Shown one piece after another: positions 35,678 to 44,969 of a stretch of 64,000 nt of DNA (the first letter of the stretch is position 1; each line of letters starts with the position of its first letter). The notes below the pieces were generated by a model. That model did not search any database. It worked only from the letters and a program-made list of their open reading frames with translations, and had not been told where the DNA came from. The DNA is from JACVRX01 sp046726315. Lineage in GTDB: Bacteria; Actinomycetota; Actinomycetes; Jiangellales; Jiangellaceae. The position numbers were made by a program, and so were the translations under genes. The stretch covers positions 1 to 64,000 of the forward strand of contig JBKPAG010000012.1 in the NCBI GenBank assembly GCA_046726315.1. The letters run 5' to 3'.

Positions 35678-38600
35678 TTAGCGGAAGTCCCGGCTGCGGA
35701 CGCTGCCGCTGATCTGCAGCGGTGCGAGCCGCAACGCCAGCAGGTTGATGGCGCCGTCGCTGCGCTCCAGCCGCCCCTCGATGACCAGCGCGGGGGACTC
35801 GAGGGCCACCCGGCGATGCCGGTCCCAGGTCTGGCGTGGGCAGATGACGTTGACCATGCCGGTCTCGTCCTCGAGGTTCATGAAGACGACTCCGCCGGCC
35901 GTGGGCGGACGCTGGCGGTGGGTGACCAACCCACCCACCAACACCCGGGTGCCGTCGCCCGTCGTCGCCAGTGCCGCGGCCGGCAGGGCACCCCAGGCAT
36001 CCAGTTGCGCCCGCACGTGCTGGACGGGGTGGCTGCTCGGCGAGGAGCCGGTTGCCCACAGGTCGGCGAACGTCGTTTCCGTCGGCGTCATGGGTGGCAA
36101 CTCAGGCGCACTAGCACCCGGAGTGGTGCCTGGGAGCTGGTCGGGACGGGTGTCGGCCACCGCGCCGACTGCCCACAGCGCCTCCCGGCGGTCGAGGCCC
36201 AGGCAGCCGAACGCGCCGGCGGTGGCCAGCGCCTCCAGGGCGGGCAACGAGACCTGGACGCGTCGGACCAGGTCGTCCAGGTCGGCGTAGGGACGGCCGT
36301 CGGCGACCGCCTGCGCGGTGGTTTCGCCGAGATTGCGGACGCTCTGCAGGCCGAGCCGGATCGCCGGCTGCGGCTCGCTCGGCGCATGCGCGAGCCCGTC
36401 GGGTACCACGACGGCCTCCTCCAAGGTGGCCTTGACGGCGCTCGCGTTGAGGTCGACACCACGGATCTCGACGCCGTGCCGGCGGGCGTCGGCGATGAGC
36501 GTCTGCGGGGCGTAGAAGCCCATGGGTTGGTTGTTCAGCAACGCCGCGGTGAACGCTGCTGGGTAGTGGCGCTTGAGATAGGAGCTGGCGTAGACGAGGT
36601 AGCCGAAGCTGATCGCGTGTGACTCGGGAAAGCCGTAGCTGGCGAACCCGAACAGCTTGAGATAGAGGTCCTCGGCCACCTCCGGTGGGATGTCCCGCTC
36701 GGCCATGCCCTCGAGCAGGCGACCGCGCAGCGCCTCAATCCGCTCGGTCGAGCGCTTGGAGCTCATCGCTTGCCGGAGCTGGTCGGCCTCCATCGGGTCG
36801 AAGCCCGCGCAGTCGATCGCGAGCTGCATCATCTGCTCCTGGAACAGCGGCACACCCAGGGTGCGGGACAGCGCGTTCTGCATGCTCGGGTGCGGATAGC
36901 TGACCGCCTCCTGATCGTTCTTCCGGCGCAGATACGGGTGCACCGAGCCACCCTGGATCGGCCCTGGCCGGATCAGCGCCACCTCGACGACCAGGTCGTA
37001 GAACGTCTCCGGGTGCATCCGTGGCAACGTCGCCATCTGGGCCCGGGACTCGACCTGGAACACGCCGACCGAGTCGGCGTCGCACAGCATCGCGTATGTC
37101 GCCGGGTCCTCCTTCGGAATGGTGCTCAGATCCAACCGCCGACAGTGGTGAGCGTCGATGAGGTCAAACGCGTCGTGCAGGGCGGAGAGCATCCCCAGGC
37201 CGAGCAGGTCGAACTTGACCAGGCCGGCGGCGGCGCAGTCGTCTTTGTCCCACTGCAAGACACTCCGGTTGGGCATGGTGGCCCACTCGACCGGGCAGAC
37301 CTCGCCGATCGGACGATCACACAGCACCATGCCACCGGAGTGGATCGACAGGTGCCGCGGCAGCCGCTGCAGCTTCGCGACCAGGGCGGCCAACAGCGGG
37401 GGCAGATCCGCATCGTCCGCCGCTTCCGGCGGCAATGGTTTGGCCGGCTCCTTCTCTCCGCGCGGGCCTACTTGGGGGCCGAGGCGGAAGTCCAGCCGAC
37501 GGCTCCACGCATCGGCCTGACCTGGGCTGTACCCGAGCGCCCGGGCGACGTCGCGCACTGCCATCTTCGGTCGGTAGGTGTTGACGTTGGCAACCTGAGC
37601 GGCGCGGTCGCGTCCGTATTGCCGGTAGACGTGCTGGATGACCTCCTCACGGCGGCCGTTCTCGATGTCCACGTCGATATCCGGCGGGCCGTCCCGCCCG
37701 GTGGACAGAAACCGCTCGAACAACAGCTGGTGGTAGATCGGGTCCACACTGGTGATGCCCAGCGCGTAGCAGACCGCCGAGTTGGCCGCCGACCCACGGC
37801 CCTGGCACAGGATGCCCTGCTCGCGACAGAACTGAGTGATCTCGTGGACGATGAGGAAGTAGCCGGGGAAACCCAGCTGTTCGATGACCGCGAGCTCGTG
37901 GTCGAGTTGCTGGTAGGCCTGCTTCGTCGCTGGCGTGCCGCGCGGGCCGTAGCGCGTCCAGGCCCCCTTGGCGACCAGGTACCGCAGCCAACTCGCATCG
38001 GAGTGGCCTTCGCCGACGGTGCGGTCAGGCAGGTTCGGGGCGACCACCCGGAAGTCGAAGACACACTCGCGGGCGAGCTCGACGGTGGCCTCGCGCACGC
38101 CAGGGAACCGGGCCAGCCGGGCGGCCATCTCGTGCCCGGAGCGGATATGAGCGGTGCCGTTCGCCGGCAACCAGCCGGTCATGTCGTCGAGGCTGCTGCG
38201 CGCCCGTACCGCCGCGAGCACTTGAGCCAGGAGGGCATCAGCCGGAGTGGCGTAGTGGACGTTGTTCGACGCGACCACGCCCACGCCCACCCGGCCGGCC
38301 AGCTCGAACAGCGCGTCGTTGCGGGCGTCGTCAAGAGGTTGGTCGTGGTCGATGAGCTCGACCTTGAGGTTGTCGCGGCCGAACATCTCGACCAGCGTGT
38401 GGAGTTCGGATTCCGCTGCTTCCAGGCCGCCTTTCGCGAGCGCTGCCGGCACCGAGCCCTTGCGGCAGCCGGTGAGCACGACCCAGTGCCCGGCGTGCGC
38501 GTTCGCCAGCTCGCCGTCGTCGTAGACCGGACGGCCCTTCTCCCCGCCGCGCATTTGGGCGGTGCTGATGGCGCTGGACAGCCGGCTGTAACCCTCGGCG

Positions 38601-39043
38601 TCACGGGCGAGCACCAGCAGGTGACGCCCCTCCGGATCCGGCCGGCCGGTCTGGCGTTCGGTGAGATCCAGGCTCAGTTCCGCGCCGAACACCGTCCCTA
38701 TCCCAGTACCTCGTGCCGCCTCAGCCAGCCGGACCACCCCGTACATGCCGTCGTGGTCGGTGATCGCGAGCGCCTCTACGCCGAGCCGGGCCGCCTCTGC
38801 CACCAGGCCGTCCGGGTCACTGGCGCCGTCGAGAAAGCTGTAGGAGGAGTGGCAATGCAGCTCGGCCCAGGCCGGTCCGGGTGGTGTCGGCGGTTGGGGG
38901 ACGTGCTCAGCTGGCTCTGCTGCGGAGTGCCGCAAAGGTCCAGGCTGCTCCGACGGCTGCTGCCTCGCCGGCTCCCCCGGCGCCGCCCAGGACAGGCGAC
39001 GCTCGAATTCCTTCCACGGAATCGGTGGGTTGTGCCAGCCCAT
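35678..39043 (-). CDS. dnaE2: Error-prone DNA polymerase DnaE2
   Basis: DnaE2 is the non-essential C-family polymerase that carries out damage-induced mutagenesis with ImuA' and ImuB. The 1121-aa protein has the N-terminal PHP domain (AELHCHSSYSFLDGAS), the polymerase palm acidic residues in PPDIDVDIENGRREEV, and a C-terminal OB-fold region. It is shorter than replicative DnaE1 and lacks the C-terminal beta-clamp region of that enzyme. Its first 70 residues are Pro-rich. It begins 21 bp after the 13E12 gene, which has an SOS box, and no separate SOS box is visible in that gap. Confidence 0.94.
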   Translation of the reverse strand: MGWHNPPIPWKEFERRLSWAAPGEPARQQPSEQPGPLRHSAAEPAEHVPQPPTPPGPAWAELHCHSSYSFLDGASDPDGLVAEAARLGVEALAITDHDGMYGVVRLAEAARGTGIGTVFGAELSLDLTERQTGRPDPEGRHLLVLARDAEGYSRLSSAISTAQMRGGEKGRPVYDDGELANAHAGHWVVLTGCRKGSVPAALAKGGLEAAESELHTLVEMFGRDNLKVELIDHDQPLDDARNDALFELAGRVGVGVVASNNVHYATPADALLAQVLAAVRARSSLDDMTGWLPANGTAHIRSGHEMAARLARFPGVREATVELARECVFDFRVVAPNLPDRTVGEGHSDASWLRYLVAKGAWTRYGPRGTPATKQAYQQLDHELAVIEQLGFPGYFLIVHEITQFCREQGILCQGRGSAANSAVCYALGITSVDPIYHQLLFERFLSTGRDGPPDIDVDIENGRREEVIQHVYRQYGRDRAAQVANVNTYRPKMAVRDVARALGYSPGQADAWSRRLDFRLGPQVGPRGEKEPAKPLPPEAADDADLPPLLAALVAKLQRLPRHLSIHSGGMVLCDRPIGEVCPVEWATMPNRSVLQWDKDDCAAAGLVKFDLLGLGMLSALHDAFDLIDAHHCRRLDLSTIPKEDPATYAMLCDADSVGVFQVESRAQMATLPRMHPETFYDLVVEVALIRPGPIQGGSVHPYLRRKNDQEAVSYPHPSMQNALSRTLGVPLFQEQMMQLAIDCAGFDPMEADQLRQAMSSKRSTERIEALRGRLLEGMAERDIPPEVAEDLYLKLFGFASYGFPESHAISFGYLVYASSYLKRHYPAAFTAALLNNQPMGFYAPQTLIADARRHGVEIRGVDLNASAVKATLEEAVVVPDGLAHAPSEPQPAIRLGLQSVRNLGETTAQAVADGRPYADLDDLVRRVQVSLPALEALATAGAFGCLGLDRREALWAVGAVADTRPDQLPGTTPGASAPELPPMTPTETTFADLWATGSSPSSHPVQHVRAQLDAWGALPAAALATTGDGTRVLVGGLVTHRQRPPTAGGVVFMNLEDETGMVNVICPRQTWDRHRRVALESPALVIEGRLERSDGAINLLALRLAPLQISGSVRSRDFR

Positions 39044-39064
39044 GATCGTCTGGTCCGTACCCAG

Positions 39065-40765
39065 TTAGAACGGGGGAATGTCGGCGGCTGGCTGCAGGCG
39101 ATCGGCCGAGTCTGGTGGGTCGGGATCGCTCGGCGTCGGGTCAGGGTCGCCGGCGGCTGGTTCGGGCTGGAGGATGGGCCCGAGGGGGTCGGGGGTGATG
39201 GTGTACGTGTGTCCGGCAGGGCTGGTGAATTCGAATCGGCCGGGAGCCGGTTGTCGCACTGTCCACCGGCTGTGGTGTTTGCCGATGTGGTGGTTTTCGC
39301 AGAACGGGCCGAGGTTGCCGACCGCGGTCGGCCCGTACGGGTACTCAATCGTGTGGTCGAGGTCGCAGGCCGAGGCAGGCCGGTCGCAGCCAGGCCACCG
39401 GCAGGTGCGGTCCCTTGCGGTGACGTGATCAGCTAGATCCGGCGGCGGGGTGTACCGGGTGCGGCCGTAGTCGAGCAGCGCCCCGCTGACCGGGTCGGTG
39501 ACCAGCCGACGCCAGGTGCCATAGCCGGCCAGTCGCCGGGCCACCTCGCCCGGGATCGGGCCATACCCGGCCAGGTGCCCGGGCTGGTCGTCCAGGCCGA
39601 GCAGCATGCTGATCGGCACGGTGACCTGCACGGCGACAGGGCGGCGGTGCCGGCCGTCGAGGCGTTGTCCGCACGGGCAGCCGCCCAGCCGTCCGGTAGC
39701 CAAAGCCAGCCAGCCCATTTGGGCCAGCGCGTCCGCCCGCCGCTGCGCCAGGGTGCGCCCGTCGTCGGGGTCGGTGCGCTTGCTCGCCGCGGCGGCGGCC
39801 GCCACGGCGGTTTCGATCGCGGCCGCGTCGGCGGCCGGCAGGTAGGCCTCCAGCCAGGCCATCCCGTCCTTCGCCGGGGTGACCCGCACGAACCGGTTGT
39901 CTGTGGCCTTCTCCGCCTGGGCGGCCATGGTCTGCGGGTCCAACCGGTGCAGGGCTCGGATGATCATCCGGCGCAGTTGAGGCGCGGTCAACTCCTCGGC
40001 CCGCTCCAGCACCTCGGCCTCCACCGTGCGGGCCAGTCCCAGGTCGTGCCCGCGCAACGCGGCGGCGATCACCTCGGCCCGGTGGGCATCGATCCGGCCC
40101 TGCTCCAACGCGGCGCCGGTGGCCGGCAGGTCCGCACACCAGACCTGGGCCCGGGCGGCGAGGCCCTCACCGTCGCGGGGGGTCAACGTCAGCCGGGCGG
40201 CGACCTCGAGGCCGGTGACCCGCAGCGGGCTCATCGACTCGATCTGCTGCCCGGACGCCGCCGGCGCCATCTCCGCCCGACGGGACAGTTCCATGATCAC
40301 GGTGGCCTGTTTCGCCGCCGCCCAGGACCCGATCCGCTGCCAACCGGCGACGGTCTCCACCAGCTCATACGCCCCCACCTCCGGCAGGTTCGCAGCGTCC
40401 AAGATGGTGGCCAGTTCGGGTCCGGGCGCCATGTCCTCCACGCTGGGCAGGCGCTCGGGCACCAACACCGACGGCTCGGCCACGTCGGCCGGACCAGCCG
40501 GCGGGGATTCTTCTCCGGGTGGAATCTGCCCGCCGGCGGCGGGCTCGGCGTCCAGGGCGGCGAACAACGCCGCTGCGTCAACGTCGGGGTCTGGGCCGAA
40601 CAGCGCCTCCTCCACCGGATCCCACACCAACCCACCCGCCTCGATGCCCTCTACCAGCGCCGCCAACCGCACCGGATCCACCGCCCCCGGCCGCAACGGC
40701 ATGACGTGGCCATAGTCGACACCCGCGCCCTCGCGGGGTGTCTGGCCTTCCGCTGTATCGAACAT
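39065..40765 (-). CDS. 13E12 repeat (DUF222) protein with C-terminal HNH nuclease domain
   Basis: The 566-aa protein has the DUF222 region (about 90-400) typical of mobile 13E12-family genes. A C-terminal HNH endonuclease follows, with CRWPGCDRPASACDLDH, NLGPFCENHH and a final histidine in GKHH. The ATG at 40765 lies inside an SOS box; an ATG at 40777 would place the box within the coding start. A TATGCT at 40773-40778 lies where a -10 would for a leaderless message at 40765. M. tuberculosis 13E12 genes are LexA-controlled in the same manner. It is the first gene of a run into dnaE2. Confidence 0.88.
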   Translation of the reverse strand: MFDTAEGQTPREGAGVDYGHVMPLRPGAVDPVRLAALVEGIEAGGLVWDPVEEALFGPDPDVDAAALFAALDAEPAAGGQIPPGEESPPAGPADVAEPSVLVPERLPSVEDMAPGPELATILDAANLPEVGAYELVETVAGWQRIGSWAAAKQATVIMELSRRAEMAPAASGQQIESMSPLRVTGLEVAARLTLTPRDGEGLAARAQVWCADLPATGAALEQGRIDAHRAEVIAAALRGHDLGLARTVEAEVLERAEELTAPQLRRMIIRALHRLDPQTMAAQAEKATDNRFVRVTPAKDGMAWLEAYLPAADAAAIETAVAAAAAASKRTDPDDGRTLAQRRADALAQMGWLALATGRLGGCPCGQRLDGRHRRPVAVQVTVPISMLLGLDDQPGHLAGYGPIPGEVARRLAGYGTWRRLVTDPVSGALLDYGRTRYTPPPDLADHVTARDRTCRWPGCDRPASACDLDHTIEYPYGPTAVGNLGPFCENHHIGKHHSRWTVRQPAPGRFEFTSPAGHTYTITPDPLGPILQPEPAAGDPDPTPSDPDPPDSADRLQPAADIPPF

Positions 40766-40773
40766 GTGTTCGA
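40758..40773 (-). promoter_or_regulatory. Perfect LexA/SOS box before the 13E12-dnaE2-nucS run
   Basis: TCGAACATGTGTTCGA matches the actinomycete LexA operator TCGAAC-N4-GTTCGA at every conserved base. It overlaps the likely start codon (40765) and abuts a TATGCT at 40773-40778. LexA bound here would cover the transcription start. No clear -35 element is visible. Confidence 0.85.
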
Positions 40774-40911
40774 GCATAGCAAGGACGCCTGACAAGCAAA
40801 ACCCTTGTGGCACCTCTGGGGACAACCGTCCCAGAATCCAGGGATCCTTCGACAGACTCAGCGGCCAGCGACCCGGCAACGAAGACGCCGCCGCGGCGGC
40901 AGACTGGAGCT

Positions 40912-41499
40912 GTGGGTCGTACCGCCCTCGGGTTCTGCAATCGAACCGGCTCCGCCAGTGCCGTCGCCATCGGCGAGGATGGAACGAACCAGCTGGCGAT
41001 GCTCGGTCGGTGGGAAATCGACCTCACCGACAATCGCGTCCCAGCCCAGGTCTTCCATGCAGTCGAAGGCTGGGACTTGTCGACGGCCGTGCCGCACGTC
41101 GAGAAAGCGATCAAGATCGTACGCCAGGTAGCGGTGCGGCGCCTCGGCGAACTGATCGGGGGCCTGCCGGACGTGGTGGCTGTGGGCGTCATCGGCAGAG
41201 ACACGGACCGGCCGATCCCGGTAGCAAAGGCACTGACCGCGCACCCGCTCATGCACGCCGCCGAGGGAGAGCTGTATCGCGACGCACTCGTCGACGCAGC
41301 AACCGAAACACCGCTGGACGTCAGCCAGATTCCACGATGGCGCGCCGATGAACTGCTCCAGGATGCGGTCATTGCGGAGATCGTCGCAGGACTTGGCGCG
41401 CAGGTGGGACCGCCGTGGCGCAAGGAGCAGAAGCGCGCGGCCGTCGCGGCGTTGACTGCTCTCCGTGCAGTCAACTTCAATCAAGATTCTCGATCGTGA
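40912..41499 (+). CDS. Conserved actinomycete protein of unknown function
   Basis: From the GTG at 40912, with GGAG about 4 bases before it, the protein is 195 aa. It begins with ALGFCNRTGSASAVAIGEDG and has two distinctive stretches: GVIGRDTDRPIPVAKALTAHPLMHAAEGELYRD and, near the end, GPPWRKEQKRAAVAAL. I recall this late motif in a family of unknown function. The start resembles an RNase H-like/actin-like first strand, but that is only an impression. It diverges from the 13E12 gene and overlaps the S9 peptidase 3' end by 23 bp. Confidence 0.7.
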   Translation: MGRTALGFCNRTGSASAVAIGEDGTNQLAMLGRWEIDLTDNRVPAQVFHAVEGWDLSTAVPHVEKAIKIVRQVAVRRLGELIGGLPDVVAVGVIGRDTDRPIPVAKALTAHPLMHAAEGELYRDALVDAATETPLDVSQIPRWRADELLQDAVIAEIVAGLGAQVGPPWRKEQKRAAVAALTALRAVNFNQDSRS

Positions 41500-43408
41500 T
41501 CTTCTCGATCTCATCGGCGACGTCGAGCCCGAACACACGCGAATAGAAATACGACTCGGCCTCGAGCGCCCGCTTGATGTTCTCTGCGTTGCGAAAGCCG
41601 TGTTGCTCCCCTTGGAAGGTTACATATGCGGTCGGCAATCCCTTGTTCCGGACGGCGACGAACATCGCCTCCGACTGGTTGGGCGGCACGACCGGGTCAT
41701 CGAGACCCTGCAGCAAGATCAGCGGTGCCGAGATCTGGTCGGCGAAGTGAATCGGCGAGCGTTTGACGTACAGGTCGCGACGTTCCGGGTATGGCCCGAT
41801 CAGGTTGTCGAGGTAACGCGACTCGAATTTATGAGTCTCTTTCGCCAGGGCTTCGATGTCGCTCACCCCGTAGTAGCTCGCACCGGCTGTGAACACATCG
41901 CGGAAGGTGAGCGCGCATAGGGTCGTGTAGCCGCCCGCACTGCCACCCGTTATCGCCATGCGGTCGCCGTCTACCAGCTTCTGTCGAACGAGGAAGCGGG
42001 CGCCGTTCACGCAATCGTCCACATCGACGACACCCCATTGCCCGTTCAGCCGCTCACGGTAATCCCGGCCGTATCCAGTGCTGCCGCCGTAGTTCACGTC
42101 GAGCACGGCGAAGCCGCGACTGGTCCAGAACTGGATCGGCAAGCACAGCCCAACAGAGGCCGCCGCGGTTGGCCCGCCATGGCTCATGACAACGGCCGGT
42201 GGACGTTCGCCAGGCGGCGCAGCGAAGTCCCTGTTCTTCGGGGCATAAAAGAAAGCGTGCGCCGTCAAGCCGTTCTCAGTGGGGTACTCGATCGGCTGCG
42301 CGACCGAGATGTAGCCCGGGTCTATCGCCAGCTCACTGGATCGCCACAATGTCGTGAACGAATCGGAGCTGACCTCCCATTGCACGACTTCCGAGAAGTT
42401 CGTGCGTGTTTCGCCGATAAACGTAACGTTCTGCTGGGTCGCGCGGAGGACCTTGATCGTGTTGTAGGGCGATTCGATTTCGCGCAGCTCGTGCGTCTGC
42501 ATGTCCAGCTCTGCCAGCCGCGTCATTCCATCCTGCACGAGAGCACATGCGATCAAGGAAGGCTGGACAAACGCATAGAAACTCTGCCCGAACACCCACT
42601 GCGGTCCGCCGAACTCGGCATCCATCGGATACAGCGCCTCGGTCCGGCCGTCCTGAAACCGATAAAGGTTCCACCAACCGGTCCGATCGGAGCTGAAGTG
42701 CAGTACGCCATCCGGCGACCATTCCGGCTGGCCGATCGACTCGCGTTCGCCGCCTGCCACCAGCTGGTGGTTCACCAGCGACCCGTCGGCATGCACATCG
42801 GCCAGCCACAGCTCGGTGCCGTCCCATGGCATGTTGGGGTGGTTCCAGGTGAGCCATACCAACCTCGTTCCGTCCGGGTCGAGGCGTGGTGTCGAGTAGA
42901 AGTCACGTCCACTCTCCAGCACCTGGCCGCCGGCTTCGTCGCCGGCGCAATCCACACTCACGATGGCGTTGACCGCCTCGCCGCCGGCCGTGTGGTCCTC
43001 GCGCACACAGATCAGCCGGCCGCGAGGTGCGTCGACCACGGCGTCCGCGAACCGATGCCTCGCGTCCGACTCCGGTGTGATCGGAACCGGCTCACCCGGT
43101 TCGGCCAGGCGATATAGCCGCTGGTCACGAAAGTCGGCGAAGTAGACGACGCCCGCACGGACGGCATACGCACCGCCGCCGTACTCGTGCACCCGTGTGC
43201 GCACATCGAACGTCGTCGGCACGACGTCTGCCATCTCGCCGCCACGCCAGCGGACCAGGACGTTGCGACCGTCTTCAGCCGGCCGACTCTCGACCCAGTA
43301 CACGTCGTCTCCGTCCAGCGACACCTGACCGAGATGAATCTCGCCTGCGGCGACGAGGCCGGCGGTGATCGGCGATTTCCAGGTGCCGTACGGAGCGGTG
43401 ACGGTCAC
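41477..43408 (-). CDS. S9 family prolyl oligopeptidase-like peptidase (dipeptidyl aminopeptidase/acylaminoacyl type)
   Basis: The 643-aa protein has an N-terminal beta-propeller (about 30-390) and a C-terminal alpha/beta hydrolase. The nucleophile is S490 (ITGGSAGGYTT), the acid is in LQGLDDPVVPP and the histidine in FQGEQHGF. This fits the S9C acylaminoacyl-peptidase-like group. There is no signal peptide. The GTG at 43408 is used because the longer frame runs into imuB. It follows imuB by only 7 bp and so probably belongs to the SOS-controlled imuA'-imuB transcript. Confidence 0.9.
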   Translation of the reverse strand: MTVTAPYGTWKSPITAGLVAAGEIHLGQVSLDGDDVYWVESRPAEDGRNVLVRWRGGEMADVVPTTFDVRTRVHEYGGGAYAVRAGVVYFADFRDQRLYRLAEPGEPVPITPESDARHRFADAVVDAPRGRLICVREDHTAGGEAVNAIVSVDCAGDEAGGQVLESGRDFYSTPRLDPDGTRLVWLTWNHPNMPWDGTELWLADVHADGSLVNHQLVAGGERESIGQPEWSPDGVLHFSSDRTGWWNLYRFQDGRTEALYPMDAEFGGPQWVFGQSFYAFVQPSLIACALVQDGMTRLAELDMQTHELREIESPYNTIKVLRATQQNVTFIGETRTNFSEVVQWEVSSDSFTTLWRSSELAIDPGYISVAQPIEYPTENGLTAHAFFYAPKNRDFAAPPGERPPAVVMSHGGPTAAASVGLCLPIQFWTSRGFAVLDVNYGGSTGYGRDYRERLNGQWGVVDVDDCVNGARFLVRQKLVDGDRMAITGGSAGGYTTLCALTFRDVFTAGASYYGVSDIEALAKETHKFESRYLDNLIGPYPERRDLYVKRSPIHFADQISAPLILLQGLDDPVVPPNQSEAMFVAVRNKGLPTAYVTFQGEQHGFRNAENIKRALEAESYFYSRVFGLDVADEIEKITIENLD

Positions 43409-43415
43409 GTGCGGA

Positions 43416-44969
43416 TCATATGTAGCTCGCCTCGACCTGCCACCGCCCACGATGCAGGACCAGCAGCCACGCCCGGCCGTCCGCCGTGCACACCTGGAAG
43501 CGGACGTGGCGACGGGCGAGTTCGGTGTCCCACCAATGCTCGACCGACGGCCACGGGCCGGTCCAGCCGATCACCGCCAGCGTTGGACCGCCAGACAACG
43601 ACAGGGCAGCCGGTGCCGACGAGACCTCGCTGCGTCCGCTGACCGTTACGGGCCGACCGTCAACGTCGGTGACAGCGACGGGCACCGGCGAGGAATGAAC
43701 GACAGCAGGAAAAGGCTCGGGCACCCGGCCCGGCCATGGTCCCTCGGCGGGCAGCCGTGGCTCGAGCCGGTCTCCCCACGGCACCCGCAGGACCTGCTCG
43801 GCCGGCCCACGGCCACCAGCCAACACCGGTGTGGTCACCCCGGGATGGCCGAGCATCGCCTGCACGCGGGTGGCTGCGCGGTCGATCCGGTCGTCGGCCA
43901 CCCCCGGCCCCCACAGCGCGAGTTGGTGGCCACTGCCCTGAACCAGTTGGTCCGGAGCCAGCCGCAGTAACACCACGCCCCCGACCAGAGCATCGGCCGA
44001 GCCCGGTTCGTCGACCCGCCACGCGTCGAGTTGCCAGCGCACCCGCTCGGCCACCGCCGACGATGAGAGCAGCCCGTCGTGCCGCCACAGCCGCGACCTG
44101 CTCCGCCCGTCCTCGGTCGTCACCTCCACTTCGACCCGAACGCAGGACAACCCCCGGGTGGCGAGGTTGGCATGCAACTGGTCAGCCAGGCTCTTGGCGG
44201 CGAACACCACCGACTCGGACTGCTCCACCGGCGGATCGAGCTTCAGCACCGCGGCCAGGTCCTCACCCGGTGCCCGGGTGGCCGGAGGTCTCGGTTCGCG
44301 ACCGCTGGCCAGCCGGTGCGCCGCCGCGGCATCGACCCCGAACCTGGTCAGGACGTCACCCGACGGCAGCGCGGCAAACTTTCCCAAAGTCCGGATGCCC
44401 AGCCGATGCAGCAGCCCTACCAGCTCCAGCTCATCGGGGAGGATGCGCACGACACTCAACGCGGAGAGCGGGTGCGGGGCGAGGAACCGGGCGGTCTCCC
44501 CCGAGGGAACCACGATCCCGGCCGGCTCCACCTGCGCCGCCAGCACCGCCGCGAACACCCCGTCGGCCACCCCGACTGCGCACTCGAAACCCCGCGCCGT
44601 CACTGCCGCACAAACGAGATCGACCAGCACCTGCTCGCCGCCGAAGTAGCGCGACGGCCCCCGCGCGGGCACCGCGCACAAGCCCGGCCGCACTACCTCG
44701 ACCCGCGGGCAGAACGACTCGACGACCGACGCCACCTGCTCGAAGCACCGGGCCTGGACCTGCGGCTCCTCGGCGTGCACCGCAAGACCCGGACAGTGTC
44801 GCTGCGCGTCGCGTAACCGTTGGCCCCGCCGGACGCCGGACTCCCGGGCTGCCGACGTACACGCCGTGATCCGCCCGCCCGCCACGACCGCGGCCGGCGT
44901 ATCCGCGTCGGCGCCGACTGCGACAACCGGCCAGTCCGGGCACCACACCACAAGCGTCCGTGCGCTCAT
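43416..44969 (-). CDS. imuB: ImuB, Y-family polymerase-like mutasome hub
   Basis: ImuB bridges DnaE2, ImuA' and the beta clamp during damage-induced mutagenesis. The 517-aa protein starts MSARTLVVWCPDWPVVAVG. The first catalytic aspartates of active Y-family enzymes (DMDAFFASVE type) are replaced, so it should be non-catalytic like other ImuB proteins. The fingers/palm part (about 1-330) contains VGVADGVFAAVLAAQ and LPSGDVLTRFG. The C-terminal part, with GPAEQVLRVPWGDRLEP, is typical of ImuB. Its ATG overlaps the imuA' stop (ATGA). No canonical beta-clamp motif could be placed with certainty. Confidence 0.92.
   Translation of the reverse strand: MSARTLVVWCPDWPVVAVGADADTPAAVVAGGRITACTSAARESGVRRGQRLRDAQRHCPGLAVHAEEPQVQARCFEQVASVVESFCPRVEVVRPGLCAVPARGPSRYFGGEQVLVDLVCAAVTARGFECAVGVADGVFAAVLAAQVEPAGIVVPSGETARFLAPHPLSALSVVRILPDELELVGLLHRLGIRTLGKFAALPSGDVLTRFGVDAAAAHRLASGREPRPPATRAPGEDLAAVLKLDPPVEQSESVVFAAKSLADQLHANLATRGLSCVRVEVEVTTEDGRSRSRLWRHDGLLSSSAVAERVRWQLDAWRVDEPGSADALVGGVVLLRLAPDQLVQGSGHQLALWGPGVADDRIDRAATRVQAMLGHPGVTTPVLAGGRGPAEQVLRVPWGDRLEPRLPAEGPWPGRVPEPFPAVVHSSPVPVAVTDVDGRPVTVSGRSEVSSAPAALSLSGGPTLAVIGWTGPWPSVEHWWDTELARRHVRFQVCTADGRAWLLVLHRGRWQVEASYI

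Noticed and set aside
39044..39064. SOS box directly in front of dnaE2
   Set aside because: No match to TCGAAC-N4-GTTCGA was found in the 21-bp gap or just upstream.
36770..39436. 888-aa open frame on the plus strand opposite dnaE2
   Set aside because: It is the mirror of high-GC codon bias in dnaE2, has no known domains and no ribosome site.
43736..44869. 377-aa Pro/Arg/Ser-rich frame opposite imuB
   Set aside because: It is a low-complexity shadow; imuB has full homology across the same bases.
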